From: Polaribacter sp. Q13
GTDB taxonomy: Bacteria; Bacteroidota; Bacteroidia; Flavobacteriales; Flavobacteriaceae
DNA length: 64,000 nt
Direction: 5' to 3'
Assembly (NCBI RefSeq): GCF_016858305.2
Contig: NZ_CP074436.1
Span: 2,624,001 to 2,688,000 of the forward strand
Positions 35,335 to 43,742 of the stretch are shown one piece after another. Below the pieces are notes generated by a model. That model was not told the DNA's origin, ran no database searches, and saw only the letters and a program-made list of their open reading frames with translations. Each line of letters opens with the position of its first letter. Position 1 is the stretch's first letter. The translations under genes and the position numbers were made by a program.

Positions 35335-36672
35335 TTAAATAATATTACCCGTTATTTTTTTATGCATTCTAATTGCATAACTGTCAGACATTCTAGAAAC
35401 ATAACTACATATTTGCATGATTCTATGATACAAACTACTGGTTTCTGTTTGATATTCTTCTGGTAATAAATTTAATACCAAATTATCAAAATTAGATTGA
35501 TTTCCTTCAAACTTATTATTTAATGCGGATACAAAAACATCTAATAAATCGGCAATAATTCTATAGCCAGCAACCTCTTTTTCTACAACTTCTGTACTTT
35601 TATAAATTTTATCGACACTTATTTTTAAGATGTCGTTAATTTGCGCCTCGTACTTGCATTTATCTAACAAAGATTTTTCGAAAGTTCCCTTTAATATAGC
35701 TTCCTCATTTGCTAAGAAAATAGAAACTGCTTCGTTAATTAACACACCAATTGCCAAAGCTCGTAAATAACTAACTCGGTCTGTTTTGTGTTCTAAAGAA
35801 TGGTATTTTTTACTATCAATAGTATCTTTTACCAGCTTAATCATATATTCTAGAGCAAACTCCTCTTCAATTAAACCCAAATTAATTCCGTCTTCAAAAT
35901 CGATAATTGTATAACAAATATCATCTGCCGCTTCCACTAAATACGCCAATGGATGTCTGTAAAAAGAAACTGCCGTACACGATTTTTGTTTCATTCCCAA
36001 ATCTTGAACAACATCTAAAAATGATGCTTTGTCAGATTGAAAAAAACCATATTTTTTATCTACAATATGATTTGTTGGTTTTTTTGGAAGACTTTCTTTT
36101 GGGTATTTTAAAAACGCTCCTAAAGTGGCATAACTTAAACGTAAACCTCCAGGAATTGCCATTCTAGATTCCGTTAAAATTTTAAATCCATTAGCATTCC
36201 CTTCAAAATCTATTAAATCTTGATATTCATTTGCTGTTAATTGCTCTTTGTATTTTGCCCCTTTTCCTGTTTTAAAGTACTCGCCAATTGCTTTTTCTCC
36301 AGAATGACCAAAAGGAGGATTACCAATATCGTGCATTAAAGAAGCCGTACCTACAATAGACCCAAAGTCATTAAATGTATACCCTAATGCTACTAAATTA
36401 GGATGGCGTTCTAACAACACTTTACCTACTCTTCTACCTAATGTTCTACCTACAACGGAAACTTCTAAACTGTGGGTTAAACGTGTATGTACAAAGTCTG
36501 TATTAGATAACGGAATTACTTGTGTTTTATCTTGTAAACTTCTAAATGCAGACGAAAATATAATTCTATCAAAATCTACATCAAAACCCAAACGAGTTTC
36601 ATCTTGTGCTGCTCTTGGGCGTTTTTGTGTGTCGCCAAAACGTTTTAAAGAAAGAAGTTGTTCCCAATTCAT
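35335..36672 (-). CDS. dgt: Deoxyguanosinetriphosphate triphosphohydrolase
   Basis: The 445-residue HD-domain enzyme splits dGTP (and related dNTPs) into deoxynucleoside and triphosphate, so it trims the dNTP pool. HD ligands are visible in VHTRLTHSLEVS and LMHDIGNPPFGHSGE, and the N-terminal RPRAAQDETRLGFDVDFDRIIFSSAFRSLQDKTQV is highly typical. It lies near the ribonucleotide reductase genes but is not in an operon with them. Confidence 0.93.
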   Translation of the reverse strand: MNWEQLLSLKRFGDTQKRPRAAQDETRLGFDVDFDRIIFSSAFRSLQDKTQVIPLSNTDFVHTRLTHSLEVSVVGRTLGRRVGKVLLERHPNLVALGYTFNDFGSIVGTASLMHDIGNPPFGHSGEKAIGEYFKTGKGAKYKEQLTANEYQDLIDFEGNANGFKILTESRMAIPGGLRLSYATLGAFLKYPKESLPKKPTNHIVDKKYGFFQSDKASFLDVVQDLGMKQKSCTAVSFYRHPLAYLVEAADDICYTIIDFEDGINLGLIEEEFALEYMIKLVKDTIDSKKYHSLEHKTDRVSYLRALAIGVLINEAVSIFLANEEAILKGTFEKSLLDKCKYEAQINDILKISVDKIYKSTEVVEKEVAGYRIIADLLDVFVSALNNKFEGNQSNFDNLVLNLLPEEYQTETSSLYHRIMQICSYVSRMSDSYAIRMHKKITGNII

Positions 36673-37060
36673 TTATCTAATAATTATAATGTTTGATTTG
36701 TAAAAATACAAACTATTATTTTGGGTTGAAAGCAGTAACTAAAAAACTAATCTATTTTAAATTTTATGAGGTTTTTTAAAAAAATTTATTCCCCATGTTA
36801 TAAACTACGTCTATTTTTATTCTTTTAATAGAAAACCAAACATGGTAAGCTGGCAGTAACTCAAACGTTTTGTACTAATACCAATGAAACACCATTTTTA
36901 AAGGTTTTAAATTTAGCCGATAATTACAACGTTAAAGAAAATATATTAACCTTAAATGTGGGTAAAATAGCTCCTTTAACTCTTTTTTGAAGCTATTTAC
37001 TTTGATTAACAATCTAGAATTAAATTTTTAGAAATTGATATTCTAAATAAAGACATCTAA
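36673..37060. other. Intergenic region between dgt and the Na/Pi transporter
   Basis: Apart from the META-domain remnant at 36832-36990, the 388-bp gap holds AT-rich sequence with no recognisable hairpin or promoter. Confidence 0.5.
36832..36990 (+). pseudogene. META-domain (HslJ-like) protein remnant, C-terminal part
   Basis: In the frame beginning at 36841 the sequence reads HGKLAVTQTFCTNTNE and continues to NYNVKENILTLNVGKIAPL then TLF and a TGA at 36988. This matches the end of META domains (KLxxxxxxxTRMxCxxxExxFLxxLxxxxxY ... LTLxxxxxxPLATF). A TAG at 36829-36831 blocks the frame upstream, and no signal peptide or start is present. Only the last 50 or so residues remain, and the rest has decayed. 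Confidence 0.55.
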
Positions 37061-38821
37061 TTACTTATCATTTTCTAAGATTGAATCTTTTTCTGAATAC
37101 AACAATTCTGCAACCTCAATTAATTTCATAATTAAATCGTTTACATTTACATTATCATTTACTATGGATGATGCCATATCTGTTGTTATAAGATTTTTTC
37201 TTATCAATTTATTAATAGATTTATTATCTGCTTGCAAAGCGGATTTAGCTGCTTTTTTTAATTTTATTAATTGATCGTAATATTCGTCTTTTTCTTCCTT
37301 TTTTCTAAACAAATAAATTACTCTTAAAACTTTTACTACTTTCTTCCTAAACTTGTTGTATTCTTTCTTAATATACTCATTATCCGATTCTAAATATGCT
37401 ACTACATTTTTCTCTAAATATCTTGCGTCTCTAATAATTTCAACCATTTTTCGGTTGGCTAATTTTAATTCTGACAACCTATTATTTTGCTCTTTTGTAA
37501 GCTTAAGATCTTGCTGACCTCTTGCTGCAAAACTGATAATTTGACCATAAATATTTTTTACCTTATTGTAGTATAACAGATTTACATCAACATTCATTTT
37601 TTCTTTAGAATCCTCAACTATTTTTTTTATTCTTTCATCCGATTTTATAGCATCTCTATGCACATTTAATGCGTGTGCAACAATTTCAAAAATGGCATTT
37701 TTGTATAAATATTTAGATTCATTTAAAAGTGATGACACAAGCGTTCCTGGAAACTTTAATATCGCTTCATTTAAATATTTTGGTTCATCTACCTCTTTAT
37801 TTTTATTTTCTTTAAATATTTTCAATAAATAATTCTCAAGCTTTTTAATAAATGGCACCATTATTATTACGCCAATAAGATTAAATATGGTGTGAAATAG
37901 TGCTAATTTTAAAGTATAATCTGTTGCTGCAATATGCACCCAATCTGCAATATTATTAACCAATTTTGACAAAGGATAAATAAAAGCCACCGCTACAGCA
38001 CCTGTAACAACATTAAAAATTAAATGAGCACCTGCCAATCTTTTACCTGCAATATTAGAATTTAGAGAGCCTAAAACGGCAGTTATAGTTGTACCAACAT
38101 TGGCTCCAATTGCCAATGCCAACGCATTTTCATATTCAATTTGTCCGGCAGCTAAAGCTGTTAAGACCAACACTAAAGAAGCTGCACTAGATTGCAGTAC
38201 CACCGTAATTACCACACCAATTGCGGTATACAACAACACGCCTTTAAACCCAGAAACTGCGTATTCTGTTAAATTTATTTGCGTACTAAAAACATCAAAT
38301 CCTTCTTTCATAAAATAGATTCCTAGAAAGAAAAAACCAAGACCTGCAAATACATTTCCAATTCCTTTAAAAGTCTCTTTTTTTTGAAAAGTAAAAATTA
38401 AACCAAAAATAATCATGGGCATTGCCAAAGTGGATATGTTAATTTTTAGTCCAAAACCAGCCACTAACCAAGCCGTTGTTGTGCTACCAATATTGGCTCC
38501 GAAAATTAAACCCAATCCACCAGATAGACTTATTAAACCAGCACTAATAAATGAAATAGTAATTACAGAAACCAAAGAACTAGATTGCAGTAAAGCGGTA
38601 ACTACTGCACCTGCAGTGATACTTTTATATAATTTATCGGTGGTTTTTTTTAAAATATTTTGAAGTGGTCCTTTGGTAAAAACTTTAAACCCTTCTTCTA
38701 ACATCCCCATTCCAAATAATAGAATAGCAACACCTGCTGCAATGGTTTTAAAATTTGGGTTGAAATACAATACAATTGCAACGATTACTAAAAAAGCCGC
38801 AAATAAGAGTTTTTTTATCAT
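37061..38821 (-). CDS. Na/Pi cotransporter family protein with PhoU-like domain
   Basis: The 586-residue inner-membrane protein has two inverted QSS repeats, TALLQSSSLVSVITISFISAG (near 75) and TVVLQSSAASLVLVLTALAAG (near 210), the signature of sodium-phosphate cotransporters. The C-terminal 230 residues are helical and PhoU-like (about 360-580). It should move phosphate with sodium. A terminator upstream of it (38886-38912) separates it from the unknown gene, so it is probably a single gene. Confidence 0.92.
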   Translation of the reverse strand: MIKKLLFAAFLVIVAIVLYFNPNFKTIAAGVAILLFGMGMLEEGFKVFTKGPLQNILKKTTDKLYKSITAGAVVTALLQSSSLVSVITISFISAGLISLSGGLGLIFGANIGSTTTAWLVAGFGLKINISTLAMPMIIFGLIFTFQKKETFKGIGNVFAGLGFFFLGIYFMKEGFDVFSTQINLTEYAVSGFKGVLLYTAIGVVITVVLQSSAASLVLVLTALAAGQIEYENALALAIGANVGTTITAVLGSLNSNIAGKRLAGAHLIFNVVTGAVAVAFIYPLSKLVNNIADWVHIAATDYTLKLALFHTIFNLIGVIIMVPFIKKLENYLLKIFKENKNKEVDEPKYLNEAILKFPGTLVSSLLNESKYLYKNAIFEIVAHALNVHRDAIKSDERIKKIVEDSKEKMNVDVNLLYYNKVKNIYGQIISFAARGQQDLKLTKEQNNRLSELKLANRKMVEIIRDARYLEKNVVAYLESDNEYIKKEYNKFRKKVVKVLRVIYLFRKKEEKDEYYDQLIKLKKAAKSALQADNKSINKLIRKNLITTDMASSIVNDNVNVNDLIMKLIEVAELLYSEKDSILENDK

Positions 38822-38885
38822 CTTAAAAAAAGTACAGGTTTTTAAAAAGTTTATGTAAACATAACATTTAATAGTTGAAAAACAA

Positions 38886-38912
38886 AAAAGAGAAGCTTTT
38901 CAACTTCTCTTT
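38886..38912 (-). terminator. Terminator between the unknown gene and the Na/Pi gene
   Basis: AAAAGAGAAG and CTTCTCTTTT pair perfectly across CTTTTCAA, with A and T tracts on both sides. It ends the minus-strand unknown gene (38924-39595). Confidence 0.8.
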
Positions 38913-38923
38913 TTTTTATTTAA

Positions 38924-39595
38924 TTAAGCAACTCTCCAAAGTGATTTAATTTCTTCACAAATAAGCTCTACTTCTTTTATCGATTTATTATAATCTTTAG
39001 GAGCAGAAATTGTACTACTTCCAAAAACATCTATGGATAAACACAATTCCGGTAAAACCTCTGCATTATATTTTTCTGACAACTCTAAAAGGTATTTATT
39101 CAATATTGTAGCAATAAATCTTGATTGTTTATTATCAAATATGTTCCTACTTGAAAGATGTAGCTTAACAGCTCCAATATATCTAGTATCATTATGATGA
39201 ATAATAAAAATAATATCAGGGGAAACCTTTACTTCAACATTATTAATAAATGTTGATTTCACATTTTTCTCTTTAATTATTTCTAAATTATGATTTTTGA
39301 AAAAAGCAGGTATTTTAAAACCTAGAAAGCGTTTCATTGCGTCAATTGAAACTTGTCTATTAACAACTTGTTGAGGCTTACTGACTATTTTGGTTTTTAG
39401 TCGCTCTATACCCTCTATTAAGAAATCTCTTTCACCTTTATTTATTAGAGTTTTTTTTATACAAGCTCTAGAGGTTTGATACCATCCAACCCTAAAAATT
39501 GATGGATCTTTTTGATCTCTAATTATTCTTCTTTTTTTTGATTCTGTACCTTTAAAAAAATCTACTAAAGGATTTATTGAAATTTGATATTCCAT
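38924..39595 (-). CDS. Conserved protein of unknown function with PD-(D/E)XK-like core
   Basis: The 223-residue protein starts, in my reading, at the ATG at 39595 (MEYQISINPLVDFF); the longer frame from 39679 adds 28 unlikely residues. I recall relatives in many bacteria with the same INPLVDF and WYQTSRACIKK features, but no known role. The second half reads VKVSPDIIFIIHHN followed by IGAVKLHLSS, a pattern like the PD ... xxK core of restriction-type nuclease folds with Ala-Val in place of the acidic residue. It is divergent from the candidate small RNA. A nuclease function is only a suggestion. Confidence 0.6.
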   Translation of the reverse strand: MEYQISINPLVDFFKGTESKKRRIIRDQKDPSIFRVGWYQTSRACIKKTLINKGERDFLIEGIERLKTKIVSKPQQVVNRQVSIDAMKRFLGFKIPAFFKNHNLEIIKEKNVKSTFINNVEVKVSPDIIFIIHHNDTRYIGAVKLHLSSRNIFDNKQSRFIATILNKYLLELSEKYNAEVLPELCLSIDVFGSSTISAPKDYNKSIKEVELICEEIKSLWRVA

Positions 39596-39710
39596 TGTTT
39601 TCTGTATTATAGAGTTAATTACTATTTGTTTTTTTGTTAATAACTCCGTTATCAAGTCTAAAACATGGCCATAACCCACATATAACTTGTTGAAAATTTA
39701 GAAAAATAAC

Positions 39711-39741
39711 TTGGTAAAGAGAATCGTATTTTGTAGTTTTG
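39711..39741 (+). promoter_or_regulatory. Promoter of the candidate small RNA
   Basis: TTG at 39711-39713, 20 bp gap, then TAGTTTTG at 39734-39741. The predicted transcript start is near 39745. Confidence 0.5.
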
Positions 39742-39744
39742 AAG

Positions 39745-39863
39745 AACAAAATGGAAGGAGATTGAGTAATCTCAAAATTCTTTTTAATTAACTAACTTTT
39801 AGCCGGCAAGCAAAATTTAGAAAAATTACACCAAGAGCGATATTTCTAGTATCGCTTTTTTTA
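39745..39863 (+). ncRNA. Candidate small RNA (about 120 nt)
   Basis: A full Bacteroidetes-type promoter (39711-39741) and a strong terminator (39836-39862) bracket about 120 nt with no useful ORF; the only ATG-initiated frame is MEGD. Just inside is a perfect hairpin GAGATT-GAGT-AATCTC (39758-39773). The minus-strand neighbours cannot use this plus-strand terminator, so a plus-strand transcript is implied. It could be a regulatory RNA or a structured RNA such as the Flavo-1 class described in Flavobacteria; I cannot compare it here. Confidence 0.5.
39836..39862 (+). terminator. Terminator of the candidate small RNA
   Basis: AGCGATA and TATCGCT pair perfectly across TTTCTAG, followed by six more T residues. 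No annotated plus-strand gene precedes it within several kilobases. Confidence 0.8.
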
Positions 39864-39909
39864 TGCTTATTATTTTTATCTCAAATAAAGTATTTTAATA
39901 ATTCATATT

Positions 39910-39937
39910 AAAGAGAAGCCTTTCGGCTCCTCTTTTT
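39910..39937 (-). terminator. Terminator after nrdA
   Basis: AAGAGAAGCC and GGCTCCTCTT pair with one A/C mismatch across TTTC, followed by T runs on the plus strand. It lies 14 bp past the nrdA stop on the minus strand. Confidence 0.65.
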
Positions 39938-39950
39938 GTTTAATTTTAAT

Positions 39951-41729
39951 TTACCCTTCACAAGAAGCACATTCTTTCTTTTGCTTAAATTTCTGTGCAG
40001 CATTCATACTGTGTTGGTAATACATAGATTTTACTCCTAATTTCCAAGCATTAATATAAACGGCATTTACTTCTTTAATTGGCATATCTGGATGCACCAT
40101 AATGTTGATAGATTGCCCTTGATCTATATGATTTTGTCTGTTGGCAGCCTGATACACAATTACATTTTGGTCTATTTCTGAATAGGTTTTAAAGACATCT
40201 TTTTCTGCGTCTGTTAAAATGCTTAAATGTTGAACAGAACCATCATTATCTCTAATACTTTTCCAAACATCTGATGTATTATGTCCTTTCTGTTCTAGAA
40301 GATTTTCTAAAATTGGATTCTTTATCGTTGTTTTTATCTTAGCAATATCTTTTACATAAATATTAGACCAAATTGGCTCAATTCCTTGAGATACTTGTCC
40401 TAGTATAAATGCTGATGATGTTGTTGGTGCAATGGCATTTAAGGTTGTGTTACGTCTTCCGTATCCTTTTAATACATCTGGCTCACCATATAACTTCGCC
40501 ATTTCTTCTGATGCTTTGTAAGACTTTTCTTTAATCACCTTAAAGATTTCACTGTTTAAAGCATACGCTTCTGCACTATCAAAAGCATGCATTTTAGATT
40601 GTAATAAAGAATGCCAACCTAAAGCTCCTAAACCTAAAGCTCTATTTTCTTTTGCAAATTTATAGGCTTTTTCCATAAAACGAAACGTAAACTGATCGTC
40701 TCTATCTTCTGAATCTCTATACACTTCTAATTTGGTAATAAATTCTTGCATTACTGCATCTAAGAAATAGGTAAGTGTTTCTACTGCGTCTGTATCTTTC
40801 CACTTATCGTAGTGTAATAAGTTTACAGATGATAAACAACATACAAAAGACCAATCTTCATTAGATGGTAACATGATTTCTGTACACAAGTTACTTGCAT
40901 AAATTTCGTGGTTTTTGTCTTTGTAAACATCTACCGTTCCGTTATTTGCGTTGTCTCTAAAAAGTATATAAGGATATCCTATTTCTCCTCTTCTTTGTAA
41001 TATTTTCGCCCAAATACTTCTCTTTTCTACATCGCCATCAATCATTGCTTGCATCCAATCGTTACCAACGGTAACTCCGTGCGTTAATTCTTGTATTGGG
41101 TTTCCTTCTGTTCCTATTTCTAAAAACTCTTTAATATCTGCATGATCTACAGGTAAATATGGAGAAAAACGTCCTCTTCTTACAGAACCCTGACTTACAA
41201 CATCCACCATTTTCTCGAACAATTGCATGATGTGTACAGAACCAGACGATGAACCGTTATTTTTTACATCGGCACCTCTTTTACGTAATTTACCAAAGTA
41301 ACCAGAAGTTCCTCCTCCTAATTTAGACATCATCCCCACTTCTGATTGTGAGAACAAAATATCTCCCATATCATCTGCCACGTGTGATCCAAAACAGCTA
41401 ATTGGTAAACCTCTTTTTTTACCAAAATTAGACCAAATTGGAGAAGCTAAAGAGTAATAACCCTCCGCCATATATTTATAAAACTTATCAGAAAAACCAT
41501 CCAATTTTAAAATACGTTCTGCATTGTCTGCTATTTCACGTATTCTTTCTTCTGGTGTGGTATCTCCTGTTAAATAACCAGACTCTAAAAATTTACGGCT
41601 ATTTTCTGTTAGCCAGGTAATTTCTGGTTGGTTTTTACCTTTAAGCATTTCTTTCCTAGCAGCGTTTCTAACTTGAATTAACTGTTCGTGTTCTGTAAGT
41701 TCTGTTGTTTTTGTTTCGTTCAAGTTCAT
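39951..41729 (-). CDS. nrdA: Ribonucleotide reductase, catalytic alpha subunit (no ATP-cone)
   Basis: The 592-residue subunit reduces ribonucleoside diphosphates. Active-site cysteines include C112 (ISCFGSH) and those in SNLCTEIM and FVCCLSSVNL; the C-terminal KKECASCEG is the redox shuttle pair. It is much shorter than E. coli NrdA (761) because it lacks the N-terminal ATP-cone; the ORF begins MNLNETKTTELTEHEQ and goes straight into the catalytic domain. The missing cone is found on the partner NrdB, 3 bp upstream in the same operon, so allosteric control probably acts through NrdB. Confidence 0.95.
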   Translation of the reverse strand: MNLNETKTTELTEHEQLIQVRNAARKEMLKGKNQPEITWLTENSRKFLESGYLTGDTTPEERIREIADNAERILKLDGFSDKFYKYMAEGYYSLASPIWSNFGKKRGLPISCFGSHVADDMGDILFSQSEVGMMSKLGGGTSGYFGKLRKRGADVKNNGSSSGSVHIMQLFEKMVDVVSQGSVRRGRFSPYLPVDHADIKEFLEIGTEGNPIQELTHGVTVGNDWMQAMIDGDVEKRSIWAKILQRRGEIGYPYILFRDNANNGTVDVYKDKNHEIYASNLCTEIMLPSNEDWSFVCCLSSVNLLHYDKWKDTDAVETLTYFLDAVMQEFITKLEVYRDSEDRDDQFTFRFMEKAYKFAKENRALGLGALGWHSLLQSKMHAFDSAEAYALNSEIFKVIKEKSYKASEEMAKLYGEPDVLKGYGRRNTTLNAIAPTTSSAFILGQVSQGIEPIWSNIYVKDIAKIKTTIKNPILENLLEQKGHNTSDVWKSIRDNDGSVQHLSILTDAEKDVFKTYSEIDQNVIVYQAANRQNHIDQGQSINIMVHPDMPIKEVNAVYINAWKLGVKSMYYQHSMNAAQKFKQKKECASCEG

Positions 41730-41732
41730 AGT

Positions 41733-43007
41733 TTAAAATAAGTCGTCGCTAGTTATACTTTTTGTTCTTTTACTGTAGTTGATAGATCTCTTTACAAAGA
41801 AATCGCCATGTTTGGTTCCAATAATTTCATCATCAAACCAATCTGTTTGTGCTAATAATGTTTCATCAACATCAAATATTTTAGAGATACCAATACTCTC
41901 TAAAGAGTTATTAAATCTGTTTTTTATAAATTCATTAATTACATTTTTAGGTAGAAAATCTAATTCTCCTTTTTCAAAAATCCAATCAATTAGTTTACTT
42001 TCAGAATTAAAAGCTTCTTTACAAGTTTCTTGAACTAATAAATTATGCTCTTCACTAAACCAATCTGGATTTTCTTCTTTTATAATTTTAATCAAATCGA
42101 TACCAAAATCTCCATGAATCTGCTCTTCTTTAGAAGTAGCTTCTACTACATTAGAAATTCCTTTTAGTACATTTTTATGCTTGTTAAAAGCCATAATAAT
42201 CAAAAACTGAGAAAATAAAGATACGTGCTCAATAAATAGAGAAAATAAAATTATAGATTCAGAAAACTCTTGATTGTCTTCACTATTCACATTTTTTAAG
42301 GCAGCTTCAAGGTAACTCACCCTTTTCATTATTACAGGTTTTTTCTTTAAGTTTTTAAACTCATTATTTAACCCTAAAATTTCTAGTAAATGAGAATATG
42401 CATCATGATGACGTACTTCACTTTCTGAAAACGTAGCACCAACAGAACCAATTTCTGGTTTTGGCATTTTTTTATAAATATCTCCCCAAAAAGTTTTAAC
42501 AGCAACCTCAATTTGAGAAATTGCCAACATGGTATTTTTTATCGCATTTTTTTCTACCTCAGTAAGAGATGTCTTAAAATCCTGTATATCACTTGTATAA
42601 TTAAACTCGGTATGAATCCAGTAAGAATGTCTAATAGCATCTACATATTCTCCTAAAGCAGGATAATCGTAAGGCTTTAAATTTATTCTTTTTTCAAAAA
42701 TGTTTGGCTTTCTACTTCTTGTTTGCTCGTCTCTGTATAAAATATAAGCCTTTGCAACATCATGAAAAGGACTGTCCATTAACTTATATTCTACGATATC
42801 TTGTACCTGTTCTACTGTAGGAATATAATCTGGTTCATTTAACCTTCTTTCTAATAAAGTACCATGTACAATATTAGAGATTGCAATGGCATCATTTCTA
42901 GAACCATGATTTACAGTAATCATTGCTTTTTCTATAGCTTTGATAATTTTTTCTAACTCAAAAATGGTTGTTTCTGAGTCTCTTTTTATAATGTGCGTAA
43001 TTTCCAA
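41733..43007 (-). CDS. nrdB: Ribonucleotide reductase, radical beta subunit with N-terminal ATP-cone
   Basis: The 424-residue subunit has an extra N-terminal ATP-cone of about 95 residues (HIIKRDSETTIFELEKIIKAIEKAM, then TVEQVQDIVEYKLMD) before the diiron/dimanganese core. Metal and radical residues appear intact: D140 (TSDIQDF), E197 and H200 (SEVRHH), Tyr204 as the radical tyrosine, and EEQIH later. The C-terminus SITSDDLF would dock on NrdA. This architecture is known from Leeuwenhoekiella blandensis, also a flavobacterium, where dATP acts through the NrdB cone to form inactive NrdB tetramers. It is the first gene of the nrdB-nrdA operon. Confidence 0.95.
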   Translation of the reverse strand: MEITHIIKRDSETTIFELEKIIKAIEKAMITVNHGSRNDAIAISNIVHGTLLERRLNEPDYIPTVEQVQDIVEYKLMDSPFHDVAKAYILYRDEQTRSRKPNIFEKRINLKPYDYPALGEYVDAIRHSYWIHTEFNYTSDIQDFKTSLTEVEKNAIKNTMLAISQIEVAVKTFWGDIYKKMPKPEIGSVGATFSESEVRHHDAYSHLLEILGLNNEFKNLKKKPVIMKRVSYLEAALKNVNSEDNQEFSESIILFSLFIEHVSLFSQFLIIMAFNKHKNVLKGISNVVEATSKEEQIHGDFGIDLIKIIKEENPDWFSEEHNLLVQETCKEAFNSESKLIDWIFEKGELDFLPKNVINEFIKNRFNNSLESIGISKIFDVDETLLAQTDWFDDEIIGTKHGDFFVKRSINYSKRTKSITSDDLF

Positions 43008-43395
43008 GGTAAAAGAAGGGTGTTTAATTGTTTATTTTGCTGTTAGCAAAGATTGGATTTTTTGCTTCAAAATAAAAGTTATACTTATTCACAAAACCCT
43101 TGAAGTTTTTAACAAATCGCGTATTTTCTCTAATTTACCGGAAAAAAAACGATTTATTAAAAACCTCATATTCATTATATTATCAACTAAAAACCGCCGT
43201 AACTACTACCTGTATTGACATTCTTAAAACATCTCTATTAAACAATTAGCCCAATAAAAAATTGCAATAATTTTTCACTTAGAAACTTTCATTTTTTATA
43301 AAAAAAAAGAAATATTTATTTAGAACATCATTTTTGTTATATCAATTAATATAATCTTATATTTGCAGTATTATTAACATTTATATTATATTATT
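43008..43395. other. Divergent control region of nrdB and the cold-shock gene
   Basis: This 388-bp gap holds the cold-shock promoter at 43333-43365. I looked for an NrdR box for the reductase and did not find a convincing one. There are no ORFs with family resemblance. Confidence 0.5.
43333..43365 (+). promoter_or_regulatory. Promoter of the cold-shock gene
   Basis: TTTG at 43333-43336, 21 bp gap, TATATTTG at 43358-43365. Start near 43369 gives a leader of about 27 nt before the TTG start codon. Confidence 0.65.
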
Positions 43396-43587
43396 TTGAA
43401 AAAAGGAACAGTAAAATTCTTCAACGAATCTAAAGGATTTGGATTTGTAACAGAAGATGATTCAAACACAGAGTACTTTGTACACGTATCAGGATTAATT
43501 GACGAAATTAGAGAAGGTGACGCAGTAGAGTTCGACCTTAAAGAAGGTAGAAAAGGTTTAAATGCAGTAGACGTTAGAGTTCTATAA
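43396..43587 (+). CDS. Cold-shock domain protein with TTG start
   Basis: The 63-residue protein is a single cold-shock domain with RNP1 (KGFGFVT) and RNP2 (YFVHVS), which binds single-stranded RNA or DNA. The start is a TTG at 43396: the family normally begins with M-K/N-KGTVKFFN, and no ATG or GTG in frame lies between this codon and the upstream TAA at 43375. A strong terminator follows. TTG initiation may limit the amount made. Confidence 0.93.
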   Translation: MKKGTVKFFNESKGFGFVTEDDSNTEYFVHVSGLIDEIREGDAVEFDLKEGRKGLNAVDVRVL

Positions 43588-43609
43588 TTTTAAATTTTTT
43601 GAAAAGAAC

Positions 43610-43640
43610 AAGTCGCTTAATTTTTTAAGCGGCTTTTTTT
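43610..43640 (+). terminator. Terminator after the cold-shock gene
   Basis: AAGTCGCTTAA and TTAAGCGGCTT pair with one G-T wobble around TTTT, followed by TTTTTT. Confidence 0.85.
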
Positions 43641-43742
43641 TGTCTTATTTTTGTAGAATAAACACAAATAACATTAGTTAAGACTTCGCTTATTAAAAAT
43701 TTATTAGTGAAACACTAGTGCTTATATAATTAATCTGACATC

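Noticed and set aside
43008..43395. An NrdR box before nrdB
   Set aside because: I found no pair of ACA-TATAT-TGT-like palindromes at a suitable distance; AT-rich stretches gave only weak partial matches.
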